Source of the DNA: Dysgonamonadaceae bacterium
GTDB taxonomy: Bacteria; Bacteroidota; Bacteroidia; Bacteroidales; Azobacteroidaceae
Assembly: GCA_031260235.1 (NCBI GenBank)
Contig: JAIRKG010000094.1
Span: 1 to 5,105 of the forward strand
Length of the DNA stretch: 5,105 bases
Reading direction: 5' to 3'
Positions 1 to 5,105 of this stretch are shown one piece after another. The position numbers and the translations under genes were made by a program. Under the pieces are notes generated by a model. It was not told the origin of the DNA, searched no databases, and saw only the letters and a list, made by a program, of their open reading frames with translations. Position 1 is the first letter of the stretch. Every line of letters begins with the position of its first letter.

Positions 1-895
1 CAATGCCCATTTTGATGCTTTGTGGAACTTGGCAAACTATTGGGGAGCTTATTCGCCCGACAAAGTTGTCAGTTTTGGACCCTATGCCGGTTTCGGATTT
101 GCTCATTTTGTAAAGAACAAAAATTCGCGTCCCTACCACGATTCTAAGGGGCACGATTCTAATGTGCCGGATGGGAGTGATACTCATTCCAATGGACTAT
201 CTATTAATGCAGGTTTGAATCTTGGTTTTAACTTGAGCAAGCGTGTTAATTTGAATTTGGATTTTGGCGCGGAAATCTTTCCGGATTATTTCGACGTTGA
301 TCTCGCAAGTACACATCTAAAAAATGATGTGGTTATGGGTATTTCCGGTGGCATAACTTTCAAATTAGGAAAAGTCGGGTTTGAAAAAGTAGAACTGAAA
401 GATGATGCTTTGCTTAACGAATTGAACGGAAAAATCAATGCTCTTCGTGCAGAAAACGCAGAGTTGTCAAAACGTCCCGATTCTTGTCCCGAATGTCCGA
501 AAGCGCCGGTGGTTCAAATTCAAACACCGGAGGGTCAGACCCAAGCGCCGGTGGTTCAAACCCCGAACATCAATTATGTACCGAATGTGGTATTATTCCG
601 TTTGAATAGCTACGAGATTGATGCCAATCAACAAATCAGTGTTTACAACACGGCTAAATTTATGGAGAATACGGGGAAAAGTATTAAAGTAGTTGGTTAT
701 GCTGATAGGGCTACCGGTACGAGCAGTTATAACATGGAACTTTCCAAAAAACGCGCACGGGCAGTTGCGAAAGAACTTATCACAAAGTATAACATTCCTT
801 CCGAAAAAATTATTGTCGAATGGAAAGATTCTAATAAACAACCGTACCCGCAAAACAATTGGAACAGAGTTGTAATCATGAGCGTTCCGAACTAA
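1..895 (+). CDS. OmpA-family outer-membrane protein, 5'-truncated
   Basis: This is the C-terminal part of an OmpA-like porin: a beta-barrel in the outer membrane followed by a periplasmic domain that holds peptidoglycan. The frame is open to the left edge (first whole codon at base 2), so the signal peptide and first strands are missing; the TTG at 20 is an internal Leu codon, not a start. About 297 residues are visible. Bases 2-385 encode alternating beta-strand sequence (GPYAGFGFAHF, LSINAGLNLGFNL, VVMGISGGITFKLG) with a hydrophilic loop rich in His, Asp and Ser at about 110-195. A short heptad-like helix (NELNGKINALRAENAELSK) follows at about 413-472, then a CPECP hinge at 485-499 and a Pro/Gln linker. 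The OmpA C-terminal domain spans about 569-892 and carries GYAD (695-706) and a full NxxLSxxRAxxV motif (731-766). The Asp of GYAD and the Arg at 752-754 correspond to the family's diaminopimelate-binding pair. A strong terminator follows. The family call is firm; the exact paralogue is not resolvable. Confidence 0.93.
   Translation, partial: NAHFDALWNLANYWGAYSPDKVVSFGPYAGFGFAHFVKNKNSRPYHDSKGHDSNVPDGSDTHSNGLSINAGLNLGFNLSKRVNLNLDFGAEIFPDYFDVDLASTHLKNDVVMGISGGITFKLGKVGFEKVELKDDALLNELNGKINALRAENAELSKRPDSCPECPKAPVVQIQTPEGQTQAPVVQTPNINYVPNVVLFRLNSYEIDANQQISVYNTAKFMENTGKSIKVVGYADRATGTSSYNMELSKKRARAVAKELITKYNIPSEKIIVEWKDSNKQPYPQNNWNRVVIMSVPN
137..162 (+). repeat. Short in-frame direct repeat in an OmpA loop
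   Basis: CACGATTCTAA occurs at 137-147 and again at 152-162, a 15-base (five-codon) period giving HDSKG then HDSN in a hydrophilic, presumably surface-exposed loop of the barrel. It looks like a small tandem duplication that has partly diverged. Confidence 0.7.
501..560 (+). repeat. 18-base direct repeat in the OmpA hinge
   Basis: AAGCGCCGGTGGTTCAAA is present exactly at 501-518 and 543-560, 42 bases (14 codons) apart and in frame, giving K/Q-APVVQ twice with TP after each. It duplicates part of the Pro/Gln linker between the CPECP hinge and the OmpA C-terminal domain, changing linker length without disturbing either domain. Confidence 0.85.
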
Positions 896-913
896 AAACA
901 AGTTAAAACTATA

Positions 914-957
914 AGAAACAGACAAAAGCGTCCTCAAGAGGGCGCTTTTTTGTTTCT
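914..957 (+). terminator. Rho-independent terminator after the OmpA-like gene
   Basis: The inner hairpin pairs AAAAGCGTCCTC (924-935) with GAGGGCGCTTTT (938-949). It is perfect except for one T-G wobble (931/942), with a two-base AA gap that in practice would open to a four-base CAAG loop. A T-run (946-951) follows the GC-rich part. The flanks AGAAACA (914-920) and TGTTTCT (951-957) are also complementary, extending the stem beyond a small 3x1 internal loop. The A-rich left arm and T-rich right arm mean it could also work on the opposite strand, but no minus-strand gene is seen here. It ends the OmpA transcript 19 bases after the stop codon. Confidence 0.9.
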
Positions 958-980
958 TTCCTGTATAAAGGTTAAATTTG
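949..980 (+). promoter_or_regulatory. Bacteroidota-type promoter for the glycan gene pair
   Basis: TAAATTTG at 973-980 fits the Bacteroides primary-sigma -7 consensus TAnnTTTG exactly. TTTG at 949-952 fits the -33 box, with 20 bases between them, inside the usual spacing. Transcription should begin a few bases after 980, giving a short leader before the ATG at 1002. The -33 box overlaps the T-tract of the upstream terminator. The call rests on consensus match and position only. Confidence 0.72.
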
Positions 981-1001
981 TATCTTCAAAGCAAAATATG
1001 T

Positions 1002-2405
1002 ATGCTCAAAGACAAAAGAGGATATGGTTTTTTAATAAAATGGCTGGTAATTTTCGGTGATTTAATTGTATTAAACACCCTTTTTTTTGCAGTCTGTAAG
1101 TGGACGGGAATTTATCCGGCGGATGATTTCAATACAAAACTGAGGTTTATTGTTTTACTGTTGAATTTCAGTTACTTGTTTTCCGTTTATTTTATACCGG
1201 TCAATATATACCGGCCGGTGATGTTTACGGATAAAGTTGCGCAACGGGCTTTGTCTTTGATAGCCACGCATTTGATAATTTTTATTATCAGCCTGTTTTT
1301 CCTGAAAACGGAAATGGACGCTTTGCCGCGTTTTATGATTTATTATTACCTTCTGCTCTTTGTTGTGTTTACCGTGTGGCGGGTAATTGCAAGGGAAGCC
1401 CTGAAACTGTATCGTAAAACCGGACGCAATTACAAGCGAGTCGTCATCGTGGGCGCCGGCAAAACCGGCATGAACCTGTATTCCGAACTGAAAAAAGAAG
1501 TAACATACGGCTACCATATTTATGGTTTTTTTGACGATAATTTCCTGTTGAAAAATACCTTGCCGAATTATCTCGGAATGACTTATGAAGTGGAAAATTA
1601 CGCGCTAAACAACAGGATTGACGAGATTTACTGCACCCTCCCCAGTTCAAAAGACGAAATAATTCTCCGAATATTTAATTTTTCGGAAAAAAACATGATT
1701 CGCTTTTACATTGCACCTGAATTTTCACACTATTTGAAGAAACACCTATACCTCGAAAGTATCGGGTCGGCGCTTGTTATGGCCGTTCGTCCCGAACCGC
1801 TCCAGTTTTGGCATAATCAAATCATTAAACGGGCTTTCGATATTGTTTTCTCTGTGTTTTTTCTGATTGTATTTTTTCCTGTTTTATATGTTATTTTTGG
1901 TATTCTCATTAAGTTTTCTTCTCAGGGTTCTGTTATTTTCAAACAGGTGCGTACGGGTATTTACGGCAAGAAATTTGATTGCTATAAATTTCGTTCCATG
2001 AAGGTGAATGAAGATGCCGACGAAAAACAAGCGGAAATGGGCGACCCGCGGATTACTAAATTGGGACTGTTTTTGCGCCGTTCCAACCTGGACGAGACGC
2101 CGCAATTTTTCAATGTTTTGAAAGGAGACATGAGCGTTATCGGACCGCGCCCGCACATGCTGAAACATACGGAATTGTATTCTACGCTGATTGACAAATA
2201 CATGGTGCGCCATCGGGTGAAACCCGGAATCAGCGGCTGGGCGCAGGTAAACGGCTTTAGGGGCGAAACCCGGACAACCAAACAGATGGAAGACCGCGTG
2301 AAATATGATGTGTGGTATCTCGAAAACTGGACTTTCCTGCTGGATTTGAAAATCCTGTTTGTTACGGTTTGGAACATGTTTAAGGGCGAAAAAAATGCCT
2401 ACTGA
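1002..2405 (+). CDS. Undecaprenyl-phosphate sugar-1-phosphate transferase (WcaJ/WbaP-like polyprenyl glycosylphosphotransferase)
   Basis: This inner-membrane enzyme moves a sugar-1-phosphate from a nucleotide sugar to undecaprenyl phosphate, the first step of a lipid-linked surface polysaccharide. The product has 467 residues, the normal length for the long form of the family. Four N-terminal membrane segments lie at about 9-31, 48-66, 83-101 and 111-130. A Rossmann-like domain with GAGKTG (151-156) follows, then a hydrophobic re-entrant helix with Pro293 (278-303). The catalytic domain has KQVRTGxxGKxFxxYKFRSM (314-333), LDETPQ with the Asp364-Glu365 catalytic pair, GPRP (381-384) and PGISGWAQVNG (408-418). 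I chose ATG 1002 over the in-frame TTG at 978 because 978-980 lies within the promoter's -7 element. No Shine-Dalgarno is visible. It shares one base (TGATG) with the next gene. Donor sugar is unknown: glucose-, galactose- and N-acetylhexosamine-specific members look alike at this level. The coding region has a T8 run at 1081-1088. Confidence 0.93.
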   Translation: MLKDKRGYGFLIKWLVIFGDLIVLNTLFFAVCKWTGIYPADDFNTKLRFIVLLLNFSYLFSVYFIPVNIYRPVMFTDKVAQRALSLIATHLIIFIISLFFLKTEMDALPRFMIYYYLLLFVVFTVWRVIAREALKLYRKTGRNYKRVVIVGAGKTGMNLYSELKKEVTYGYHIYGFFDDNFLLKNTLPNYLGMTYEVENYALNNRIDEIYCTLPSSKDEIILRIFNFSEKNMIRFYIAPEFSHYLKKHLYLESIGSALVMAVRPEPLQFWHNQIIKRAFDIVFSVFFLIVFFPVLYVIFGILIKFSSQGSVIFKQVRTGIYGKKFDCYKFRSMKVNEDADEKQAEMGDPRITKLGLFLRRSNLDETPQFFNVLKGDMSVIGPRPHMLKHTELYSTLIDKYMVRHRVKPGISGWAQVNGFRGETRTTKQMEDRVKYDVWYLENWTFLLDLKILFVTVWNMFKGEKNAY

Positions 2406-3418
2406 TGTTTGAAGTTATTACACTGGAAAATCATGCACGATGGAACGCTGTTGTCCGGTCGATGAACGGTTTCGATTTTTATCACCTGGCCGAATACCAC
2501 CGGCTGGATACTTCGGGCATTCCGCTTCTGCTGCATTGCTCCGACGGAACGGCCGGCTTTGCACTTCCCTTTATTTTACGCCCTATTGACGGTACTGACT
2601 GCAATGATATTACCTCGGTTTACGGCTATTCGGGTCCTTTGGCCGATACCGCCTGCCCGGACGGGAAATCGCTTGCCGCTTTTCATAAGGACATGCTCCG
2701 CTTTTTTGATGAAAATTCGGTTGTATCCGTTTTTTTTCGCTTGCATCCGCTGTTGCCGGTTCAGGAAAAAATGCTGGAAGGGACAGGCAACACGCTTGAT
2801 ACGGGAGTTACGATTGCCATTGACTTAAAACTTCCTGAAAGTGAACAGAAAAAACAATATTCCCACTCTCTGAAAAATACCCTCAACCGTTTGCAAAACA
2901 AAAAACCGGAGGTAACCAAAGCCGTAACCAAAGCCGAAATAGAGGCTTTTGCCGACATATACACCGAAACGATGACGCGCGTTCACGCCTCGCAAATTTA
3001 TTTTTTTGACAAAACTTATTTCAGCCGTTTTCTCGAAACCTTGCCTTCGGCTTTGTATGTAGCTTATTATGAAGATAAAATGATTGGCGGTTCGCTTTTC
3101 ACGGATTGCAACGGAATTATCCAGCCGCATTTGAGCGCTACGCGTAGCGACTGTCTGCATTTAAGTCCGCTGAAGTACGTTTGGGATCAAATCAGGCTTT
3201 ACGGGGTAGAAAAAAAAAGGAACTATATGCATTTGGGCGGTGGCTTGGGGGGTAACCGTGATACTTTGTTTGCATTTAAAGCACAGTTTTCGCACCTGCA
3301 TTTGCTGTTCAAAACATGGCGTTACGTTCATAACAGGGAAATTTACGACCAGCTTGTTCGTGACAAATACGGATACGATTTGCCGGCATCTTCTTTTTTC
3401 CCTCTGTATCGGCTGTAA
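2405..3418 (+). CDS. FemAB/GNAT-like acyltransferase, probably surface-glycan associated
   Basis: A soluble protein of 337 residues with no signal peptide or membrane segment. It resembles the FemAB-like (Acetyltransf_6-type) double-GNAT-fold proteins that transfer an amino-acyl or acyl group to a sugar or peptidoglycan precursor. Visible landmarks are FYHLAEYHRL (25-34) and YGYSGPL (73-79) in the first half; a basic helical stretch SLKNTLNRLQNKKPEV (155-170); and, in the second half, YTETMTRVHASQIYFF (186-201), the strand pair LYVAYYEDKMIGGSLF (217-232) and the glycine-rich MHLGGGLGGNRDTLFAFKAQFS (275-296), which is characteristic of these families. Its ATG overlaps the stop of the sugar-phosphate transferase gene by one base, so the two are almost surely co-transcribed and translationally coupled, which suggests a role in the same glycan pathway. 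Donor and acceptor cannot be told from sequence. It holds a perfect 12-base tandem duplication (2912-2935) and long T8 and A9 runs. The fold call is fairly secure, the function is not. Confidence 0.75.
   Translation: MFEVITLENHARWNAVVRSMNGFDFYHLAEYHRLDTSGIPLLLHCSDGTAGFALPFILRPIDGTDCNDITSVYGYSGPLADTACPDGKSLAAFHKDMLRFFDENSVVSVFFRLHPLLPVQEKMLEGTGNTLDTGVTIAIDLKLPESEQKKQYSHSLKNTLNRLQNKKPEVTKAVTKAEIEAFADIYTETMTRVHASQIYFFDKTYFSRFLETLPSALYVAYYEDKMIGGSLFTDCNGIIQPHLSATRSDCLHLSPLKYVWDQIRLYGVEKKRNYMHLGGGLGGNRDTLFAFKAQFSHLHLLFKTWRYVHNREIYDQLVRDKYGYDLPASSFFPLYRL
2912..2935 (+). repeat. Perfect 12-base tandem duplication in the FemAB-like gene
   Basis: GTAACCAAAGCC is repeated twice head to tail with no mismatch, encoding VTKA-VTKA (residues 170-177). 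It falls between the basic helical stretch and the second half of the protein, where an extra four residues could be tolerated. Confidence 0.9.
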
Positions 3419-3445
3419 GGTGCATGTCTAAATCTTTTTTTTCAG

Positions 3446-3453
3446 TACCTTTG
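3446..3453 (+). promoter_or_regulatory. Putative -7 promoter element of fmt
   Basis: TACCTTTG matches the TAnnTTTG consensus in the 39-base gap before fmt. No good TTTG -33 box is present at the right distance; the nearest is CATG at 3423-3426, which matches only two of four bases. The element ends just four bases before the fmt ATG, so a transcript from here would have almost no leader. A T8 run (3435-3442) lies between the two positions. Confidence 0.5.
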
Positions 3454-3457
3454 CTAC

Positions 3458-4417
3458 ATGAAAGAAACATTCCCCCGCATCGTTTTCATGGGAACCCCCG
3501 ACTTCGCCGTCGAGAGTTTGAGCGCCTTAATAGAAGGCGGTTATAACGTAGTCGGCGTGATCACAATGCCCGACAAACCGGTTGGGAAACATCAAAGCGT
3601 GCTGCAAGCCAGCCCTGTGAAGGAATATGCTTTGTCGCAAAACCTTCCGTTGCTTCAGCCCGAAAAACTGAAAGCTCCCGATTTCCTGAAAGAATTGCAA
3701 ACATGGAACGCCGACTTGCAGATTGTGGTCGCTTTCAGGATGTTGCCCGAAGTTGTTTGGAACATGCCGCCTTTGGGAACGGTCAATCTTCATGCTTCCC
3801 TGCTGCCGCAATACCGCGGCGCCGCCCCCATCAACCACGCTATCATCAACGGGGAGACGGAAACAGGCGTTACTACGTTTTTCCTCACGCACGAAATTGA
3901 TACCGGAAAAATCATTTTTCAGGAACGGATTCCTATCAAAGATACGGACAACGCGGGGATTATCCACGACCAATTGATGCGGACAGGCGCGAACTTAGTC
4001 CTCAAAACCGTCGACGCAATCATGAATAAGGAAGCGCATACCACCGAACAAAAAGCGCTTGTCCCCGGCAACGAACCGCTGAAACCGGCGCCAAAGATTT
4101 TCAGGGAAACCTGCCTGATCGATTGGCGCAAAACTACCAAAGAAGTCTATGATTTTATCAGGGGACTGTCGCCGTCTCCCGCCGCCCGGACGGAATTAAA
4201 AACAAACCGCAACGAAACGCTCGCGTTAAAAATTTTTGAATCTGAGAAAATTCCGGTACGGCACAGTTTAATGCCCGGAAGCGTCGCAACCGATGGAAAA
4301 ACGCAGTTGGACGTTGCAACTTCCGATGGTTTTATCCGTATAAAAATGCTTCAGCAGGCGGGGAAGAAGCGGATGTCGGCGGAGGATTTTTTGCGGGGGA
4401 ACGGGCGTAATATATAA
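3458..4417 (+). CDS. fmt: Methionyl-tRNA formyltransferase
   Basis: Fmt transfers a formyl group from 10-formyltetrahydrofolate to the amino group of Met on initiator tRNA in the cytoplasm, allowing normal bacterial translation initiation. The product has 319 residues, a typical length. The N-terminal Rossmann formyltransferase domain (about 6-185) begins with RIVFMGTPDFAV (7-18) and contains the FRMLP segment (93-97) and NLHASLLPQYRGAAP (110-124). Asn110, His112 and Asp148 (in THEIDTG) match the family's catalytic triad. The smaller C-terminal OB-like domain runs from about 208 (LKPAPKIF, IDWRKTTKEVYDFIRGLSP) to the end, including the usual AGKKRMSAEDFL (301-312). ATG 3458 is supported because homologues have a few residues before RIVFMGTPDF. 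One oddity is the tRNA-contacting insertion loop, which reads PDKPVGKHQSVLQASPVK (38-55) with Lys44 where Arg is expected and one extra residue. No clear terminator follows. Confidence 0.97.
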   Translation: MKETFPRIVFMGTPDFAVESLSALIEGGYNVVGVITMPDKPVGKHQSVLQASPVKEYALSQNLPLLQPEKLKAPDFLKELQTWNADLQIVVAFRMLPEVVWNMPPLGTVNLHASLLPQYRGAAPINHAIINGETETGVTTFFLTHEIDTGKIIFQERIPIKDTDNAGIIHDQLMRTGANLVLKTVDAIMNKEAHTTEQKALVPGNEPLKPAPKIFRETCLIDWRKTTKEVYDFIRGLSPSPAARTELKTNRNETLALKIFESEKIPVRHSLMPGSVATDGKTQLDVATSDGFIRIKMLQQAGKKRMSAEDFLRGNGRNI

Positions 4418-4438
4418 CACGGATTAAAAATCTTTTTC

Positions 4439-4446
4439 TATCTTTG
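4439..4446 (+). promoter_or_regulatory. Putative -7 promoter element of the dCMP deaminase gene
   Basis: TATCTTTG matches TAnnTTTG in the 52-base gap after fmt, preceded by an AATCTTTTT stretch like that before the fmt element. The deaminase ATG is 23 bases after it, which would leave a leader of roughly 15-20 bases. I see no -33 TTTG at the expected distance (about 4415-4419), so this is a one-box match. Read-through from fmt could also transcribe the gene. Confidence 0.5.
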
Positions 4447-4469
4447 TCCCCGAAAGAATCCTATCAACA

Positions 4470-4910
4470 ATGGGCAGCAACAAACAACCGGCATTAGACA
4501 AACGCTACCTCCGAATGGCGGCAATATGGGCAGAAAATTCATACTGCCGGCGGCGGCGTGTAGGCGCATTAATCGTTAAAGACAAGATGATTATTTCAGA
4601 CGGTTACAACGGCACGCCTTCGGGTTTTGAAAATATTTGCGAAGACGAAAACGGGACGACCAAGCCGTATGTTCTTCACGCCGAAGCCAACGCCATTACC
4701 AAAATTGCCGGCTCCAACAACAACAGCAAAGACTCGACACTTTATGTTACGGCTTCTCCATGCATCGAATGTGCCAAATTAATCATTCAGGCAGGGATCA
4801 AACGGGTGGTATATTCCGAAAAATACCGCCTCACAGACGGAATTGAGTTGCTCGAAAAGGCAAATATTGAGGTTTTGTATATCGGCGAAGAAGAATTATG
4901 TCATGAATAA
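4470..4910 (+). CDS. Deoxycytidylate (dCMP) deaminase, ComEB-like
   Basis: A zinc enzyme of the cytidine/deoxycytidylate deaminase family that converts dCMP to dUMP, supplying thymidylate synthesis. The product has 146 residues, normal for the single-domain form. The zinc site is complete: HAEANAI at 70-76 (His70 ligand, Glu72 proton shuttle) and SPCIEC at 96-101 (Cys98 and Cys101 ligands). DKRYLRMAAIWAENSYCRRRRVGALIV (10-36) and the substrate-side DGYNGTPSGF (44-53) are typical of dCMP rather than cytidine or tRNA-adenosine deaminases. ATG 4470 fits the family N-terminus. Its last codons overlap the start of the S41 protease gene by eight bases, suggesting coupling. Homologues are often labelled comEB from the Bacillus competence locus; that name says nothing about competence here. 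Allosteric control by dCTP/dTTP is known in some family members and cannot be judged from this sequence. Confidence 0.94.
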   Translation: MGSNKQPALDKRYLRMAAIWAENSYCRRRRVGALIVKDKMIISDGYNGTPSGFENICEDENGTTKPYVLHAEANAITKIAGSNNNSKDSTLYVTASPCIECAKLIIQAGIKRVVYSEKYRLTDGIELLEKANIEVLYIGEEELCHE

Positions 4911-5105
4911 GACTCAAACAACAAAAATTTCCCGGCAGGCAATCGTTTTCATTTTCATTGCTTTAATTGCCGGCGTCTTTGTCGGCAATTTTCTTTCCGG
5001 TCTGTCAATCATCCCGAATCATAAGAATAAAATAGACGTTATCCTTAATTTTATTGACAGGGAATATGTCGATGATGTGGATATGAAAAGCCTGACGGAA
5101 AATGT
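4903..5105 (+). CDS. S41-family C-terminal processing peptidase, N-terminal fragment
   Basis: An open frame starts at ATG 4903, eight bases before the end of the deaminase gene, and runs off the right edge (67 whole codons). The visible protein has a short basic start (MNKTQTTKISRQ), one hydrophobic segment at about 13-28 (AIVFIFIALIAGVFVG) acting as a signal anchor, and then KIDVILNFIDREYVDDVDMKSL (43-64). That last pattern, a helix followed by (E)YVD and a Val/Met-Asp-x-Leu, is the usual N-terminus of C-terminal processing proteases (CtpA/Tsp/Prc-like) in Bacteroidota. These are periplasmic Ser/Lys proteases with a PDZ domain, but the PDZ and catalytic regions lie outside the window, so activity cannot be checked. 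Frame, overlap and hydrophobic segment are seen directly; the family name is inferred from a short stretch. Confidence 0.78.
   Translation, partial: MNKTQTTKISRQAIVFIFIALIAGVFVGNFLSGLSIIPNHKNKIDVILNFIDREYVDDVDMKSLTEN

Noticed and set aside
20..22. TTG at 20 as the start of the OmpA-like gene
   Set aside because: The frame is open to the left edge and the sequence there is already barrel-like with no signal peptide, so the gene is cut by the window.
593..937. Minus-strand open frames, such as 593-937, 1884-2213 and 3527-3973
   Set aside because: They lie opposite well-supported genes, have low-complexity or unfamiliar translations, and show no promoter or conserved motif of their own.
978..1001. 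An in-frame TTG at 978 as an alternative start, adding eight residues to the sugar-phosphate transferase
   Set aside because: The TTG is the last three bases of the -7 promoter element, so it would lie upstream of the transcript. The ATG at 1002 gives a normal N-terminus and length.
3435..3442. T8 run after the FemAB-like gene as an intrinsic terminator
   Set aside because: No inverted repeat precedes it in 3400-3434.
4422..4437. GATT-AAA-AATC followed by T5 after fmt as a terminator
   Set aside because: The stem is only four weak base pairs with no GC-rich core, too unstable to terminate; the T-run is better explained as sequence before the TATCTTTG element.

Overview
The window looks like chromosomal DNA from a member of the Bacteroidales (phylum Bacteroidota). 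Three things point there. The first is an OmpA-family porin with the CPEC-type hinge typical of this order. The second is promoters of the TAnnTTTG (-7) type, one in each of the three true intergenic gaps, with no obvious Shine-Dalgarno sequences. The third is the protein sequences themselves, for example the FRMLP segment of Fmt and the dCMP deaminase followed by an S41 protease. I cannot name a genus. All genes are on the + strand and packed tightly.

Region by region: (1) 1-895 is the 3' part of an OmpA-like outer-membrane protein, cut by the window's left edge and closed by a strong hairpin terminator at 914-957. (2) A promoter whose -33 box lies inside that terminator's T-tract appears to drive a two-gene unit: a membrane undecaprenyl-phosphate sugar-1-phosphate transferase (1002-2405) and a FemAB/GNAT-like acyltransferase (2405-3418) that overlap by one base (TGATG). 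(3) fmt, methionyl-tRNA formyltransferase (3458-4417), starts a few bases after its own -7 element. (4) A dCMP deaminase (4470-4910) has its own -7 element and overlaps by 8 bases the start of an S41-type processing protease (4903 to the right edge, truncated).

How the genes fit together: the sugar-phosphate transferase is the likely first step of a lipid-linked cell-surface polysaccharide. The coupled FemAB-like protein is a candidate modifier of that glycan or its precursor, which is inference. The rest is housekeeping: translation initiation, pyrimidine nucleotide supply and envelope proteolysis. I see no mobile element, CRISPR array, tRNA, rRNA, phage or defence gene. I found no convincing new biological system; the most useful leads are the glycan gene pair, an unusual tRNA-recognition loop in Fmt, the nearly leaderless fmt promoter and several small in-frame repeats.
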